A DNA stretch of 64,000 nucleotides from Mariniphaga anaerophila (GTDB taxonomy: Bacteria; Bacteroidota; Bacteroidia; Bacteroidales; Prolixibacteraceae). Positions 61,657 to 64,000 of this stretch are shown one piece after another. The notes beneath the pieces are model-generated. The model saw only the letters and a list, made by a program, of their open reading frames with translations, searched no databases and was not told the origin of the DNA. Each line of letters begins with the position of its first letter. The stretch's first letter is position 1. The position numbers and the translations under genes are program-made. Location of the stretch: contig NZ_FQUM01000015.1 in assembly GCF_900129025.1 (NCBI RefSeq), positions 1 through 64,000 of the forward strand. The letters are read 5' to 3'.

Positions 61657-63087
61657 TTAAACCGATGATTTTTTTAGCAACTGTTTTGTTAGTGCGTCCC
61701 GGGTTTCCATCAATTTTTGTGAAATTCCAACTTTATAAATGTGGGGGCTGATAAATCGTTTGTGTTCTTCAGGGAGCAGCTCGCTCCTTTTGCTCAGGTA
61801 CTGGTGAATTTCGTCAGTGCCTTTTTGCTCCCGAATTATTTCTCCTGCCTTTACAACAGTGTTTAAAAGAGGTTCTTTATGAAGGTGAGTTATCTGAGTT
61901 TTCCTTTCCGGATAAACGGGATGAAATATAAATTCGGCTTCTTCCGGATTTTCATCGGCCACCAGAATTGCATCGCGGTAAAAAGTGCCATCATCGCCGA
62001 AACATCTGTAAACTTGCTTTTTGCACGGCAATGTTACTTTCTCAATATTTTCCGAAAGCTTCATTTTTGGTCGGCCGTTTATTTCAACAAGTTTATAAAC
62101 GCCATCAAGTGCGGCATCGCTTTTCCCGGTAATAAGTTCGGTTCCTATTCCAAAACCGTCAATTGGCGCGTTTTGATCTTTTATAAGACTTTTTACCACG
62201 TATTCATTTAGTTGGTTCGAAGCCAGTATTTTTACGTATTCCAGCTTGGCGTCATCCAGCATTTTTCGGGCTTTTTTACTCAGATAAGCCAAATCACCGC
62301 TGTCGAGCCGGATGGCCTGCATCTGATTGCCTTCTTTTTCCAGCTCCTTTGCCACGGTGATGGCGTTGGGAATGCCCGACATCAATGAATCATAGGTGTC
62401 AACAAGCAAAATGGTGTCTTCGGGGTGAGTTCTTGCAAATGCCCTGAAGGCTTCCAGTTCTGTGTCGAAACTTTGAATCCACGAGTGCGCCTGTGTTCCG
62501 GAAAGCGGTATGTCAAACAGTTTTCCTGCCAGTACGTTTGAAGTGGAAGCAGCGCCTCCGATTTTTGCCGCGCGACTGCCGTGAATGGCTCCCAGCCCTT
62601 GGGCTCTGCGCAGTCCAAAATCGGAAAAAACTTTGCCGTTGGCCACCAGTTTTGTCCGAAATGCTTTTGTGGCTACAAGCGATTCAAAGTTGAGTATATT
62701 CAGCAACATGCTTTCGATGAGCTGGCACTCAATTATGTTTCCTTCAATTTGAAGCACCGGTTCGCCTGGAAACATGATTTCACCTTCGTTGGCACTGATG
62801 ATATTGCCTGAAAATTTGAAGGTCCGAAGGTACTCCAGAAACTCTTTATTAAAGCCCTGTTCTTCTAAAAAGGCAATATCTGTTTCGTTAAAAGTATATT
62901 CCAGTAGTAATTTTAAGAAGTCATGAAGACCGGCAAAAACAGTAAATCCACCTTGGTAGGGATTGGTGCGGAAAAAGTAATTAAATGTTGTGGTGTCATC
63001 TTTTTTGCCGCAGTAGAAATATCCCTGAGCCATTGTTAACTCATAAAAATCGGTGTAAAGCCCCCAATGATTCGATGATATAGGCAT
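61657..63087 (-). CDS. pncB: Nicotinate phosphoribosyltransferase
   Basis: A 476-residue NAPRTase. The N-terminal LYTDFYELTMAQGYF (about 10-24), the FSDFGLRRAQG stretch (about 155-165), GTQAHSWI (about 198) and IRLDSGDLAYLSKKAR (about 259-274) are the usual substrate and PRPP motifs. It makes nicotinate mononucleotide from nicotinate and PRPP with ATP in the Preiss-Handler NAD salvage route. A weak TATCTTTA box lies at 63117-63124 on the same strand. The D-amino-acid-type enzyme follows. Confidence 0.94.
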   Translation of the reverse strand: MPISSNHWGLYTDFYELTMAQGYFYCGKKDDTTTFNYFFRTNPYQGGFTVFAGLHDFLKLLLEYTFNETDIAFLEEQGFNKEFLEYLRTFKFSGNIISANEGEIMFPGEPVLQIEGNIIECQLIESMLLNILNFESLVATKAFRTKLVANGKVFSDFGLRRAQGLGAIHGSRAAKIGGAASTSNVLAGKLFDIPLSGTQAHSWIQSFDTELEAFRAFARTHPEDTILLVDTYDSLMSGIPNAITVAKELEKEGNQMQAIRLDSGDLAYLSKKARKMLDDAKLEYVKILASNQLNEYVVKSLIKDQNAPIDGFGIGTELITGKSDAALDGVYKLVEINGRPKMKLSENIEKVTLPCKKQVYRCFGDDGTFYRDAILVADENPEEAEFIFHPVYPERKTQITHLHKEPLLNTVVKAGEIIREQKGTDEIHQYLSKRSELLPEEHKRFISPHIYKVGISQKLMETRDALTKQLLKKSSV

Positions 63088-63177
63088 AGCGAAAACTCAA
63101 ATAGATTCCGAATGCCTAAAGATAACGAAGTATCCGGCATTAAAAGAAGTTTGGGGGTATATTTTTTCGGGTAATTT

Positions 63178-64000
63178 TTATTCCTTGTCGAGGAAAATAG
63201 TCTGTTCCCGGTTTGGACCAACCGATGCGATGGTAACCGGAATGCCCATTTCGTCTTCAATAAAACTGATGTAATTGTTTAACTCTTCGGGGAATTCATT
63301 CTGCGTTTTAATTTTCGTCAGGTCGGTTTCCCATCCGGGCAATTCTACAAAAACAGGTTTTACATCATCGGTGAGTTCAAACGGAAAATCTTCAATTACT
63401 TCCCCGTTTATTTCATAACCCACGCAAACTTTTATTGTCTGGAATGTGTCTAGAACGTCGGCTTTCATCATAATAAGCTCGGTTACACCGTTAAGCATTA
63501 CCGAGTATTTGAGAGCCACAAGGTCGAGCCAGCCGCAACGGCGCGGACGACCTGTTGTAGAGCCAAATTCGTGGCCTGCATTGCGCAAGTCATCACCGGT
63601 TTTGTCAAGCAATTCGGTTGGGAAAGGACCCATTCCAACACGTGTACAATAAGCTTTGAAAATTCCGAAAACATCTCCGATTTTCTGCGGAGCCAATCCG
63701 AGGCCGGTGCAAGCTCCTGCGCAAATTGTATTTGAACTGGTTACAAACGGGTAAGAACCAAAGTCGATGTCCAACAATGTACCCTGTGCACCTTCTGCCA
63801 GCACCGATTTTCCTTTTTTAAGCAAGTTGTTAATAAAGTGCTCGGTGTCAACAATCTGGAACGATTTTAATACTTCCACTCCTTCGAACCATTCCTGTTC
63901 GCACTCGTCGAGGATTTTTTCATAATCGTAATGAAAAAACTCAGCGAGCATTGTTTTATGGTTTTCTATCCGCTCCTGGTATTTGTTGCTGAAGTTATGC
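63178..64000 (-). CDS. purA: Adenylosuccinate synthetase, C-terminal part (partial)
   Basis: The 3' part of purA; the open frame continues without a stop through the window edge at 64000, so the N-terminal GTP-binding part is missing. About 273 residues are visible. Diagnostic blocks are EGAQGTLLDIDFGSYPFVTSSN, GPFPTELLD, TGRPRRCGWLDLVALKY (the PurA signature) and SVGPNREQTI at the end. It joins IMP and aspartate with GTP, the first step to AMP, and is metabolically downstream of purH at 13962. An internal ATG at 63951 is not the true start. Confidence 0.94.
   Translation of the reverse strand, partial: HNFSNKYQERIENHKTMLAEFFHYDYEKILDECEQEWFEGVEVLKSFQIVDTEHFINNLLKKGKSVLAEGAQGTLLDIDFGSYPFVTSSNTICAGACTGLGLAPQKIGDVFGIFKAYCTRVGMGPFPTELLDKTGDDLRNAGHEFGSTTGRPRRCGWLDLVALKYSVMLNGVTELIMMKADVLDTFQTIKVCVGYEINGEVIEDFPFELTDDVKPVFVELPGWETDLTKIKTQNEFPEELNNYISFIEDEMGIPVTIASVGPNREQTIFLDKE

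Noticed and set aside
1-64000. CRISPR array, prophage, transposase or integrase
   Set aside because: No regular direct repeats with spacers, no phage structural genes and no transposase or integrase motifs were seen on either strand.

Overview
This is chromosomal DNA from a member of the Bacteroidota, most likely the Bacteroidales/Marinilabiliales side (a Prolixibacteraceae-like marine or sediment bacterium is my guess from general resemblance only). The evidence is the repeated use of the Bacteroidota -7 promoter element TAnnTTTG, the absence of clear Shine-Dalgarno sites, and families typical of the phylum: Porin_10, DUF4831, TAT-exported Gfo/Idh/MocA proteins, and an M56-CarboxypepD_reg-TonB fusion. 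I see no prophage, insertion sequence, CRISPR array or tRNA. The window is mostly ordinary core genome with some accessory islands.

Layout. 1-90: 3' end of a 5S rRNA and its terminator, so a ribosomal operon lies just upstream. 0.2-12 kb: a putative porin with an MltF-like transglycosylase; a minus-strand NUDIX / LolC-E permease / flippase-like set; then ksgA-mgtE and a RimB-like protease / RimK ligase / AstE-like deacylase cassette; then an exported endonuclease/phosphatase-fold protein. 12-21 kb: a MacB-like permease, then purH with the complete rod-shape cluster mreB-mreC-mreD-mrdA-rodA. 21-32 kb: a KamA-like radical SAM protein, an AcpH-like protein, a PfkB-family protein lacking its catalytic aspartate, a DUF1338 dioxygenase, PPK2, an ATP-grasp-like unknown coupled to two LpxL-like acyltransferases, a GDPD and a POT peptide transporter.

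32.5-35.9 kb: two adjacent large cytoplasmic proteins of unknown function. By eye they are diverged paralogs that share motifs along most of their length. This is the best candidate in the window for an undescribed system. 36-43 kb: NAD(P)HX repair enzyme, DUF4831, an MFSD1-like transporter with the dipeptidase PepD, and a peroxiredoxin. 43-58 kb: three TAT-exported Gfo/Idh/MocA proteins (one lacking the conserved lysine), cytochrome bd oxidase cydAB, a P2A-type cation ATPase, a small sugar-catabolism cluster, and a BlaI/M56 regulator pair with two matching operator palindromes. 58-64 kb: a gene-free stretch resembling a SusC-gene leader, lepA, a D-serine/D-threonine-type PLP enzyme with nicotinate phosphoribosyltransferase, and the 3' part of purA running off the window end.

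How the genes work together. The mre-mrd-rod block with the MltF-like lipoprotein covers cell-wall elongation and turnover. Peptide use is represented by the POT transporter, the MFSD1-like carrier and PepD. The two LpxL-like genes serve outer-membrane lipid acylation. The RimB-RimK-AstE trio probably adds and trims glutamate on a protein target. All functional calls come from reading motifs by eye; no database search was run.
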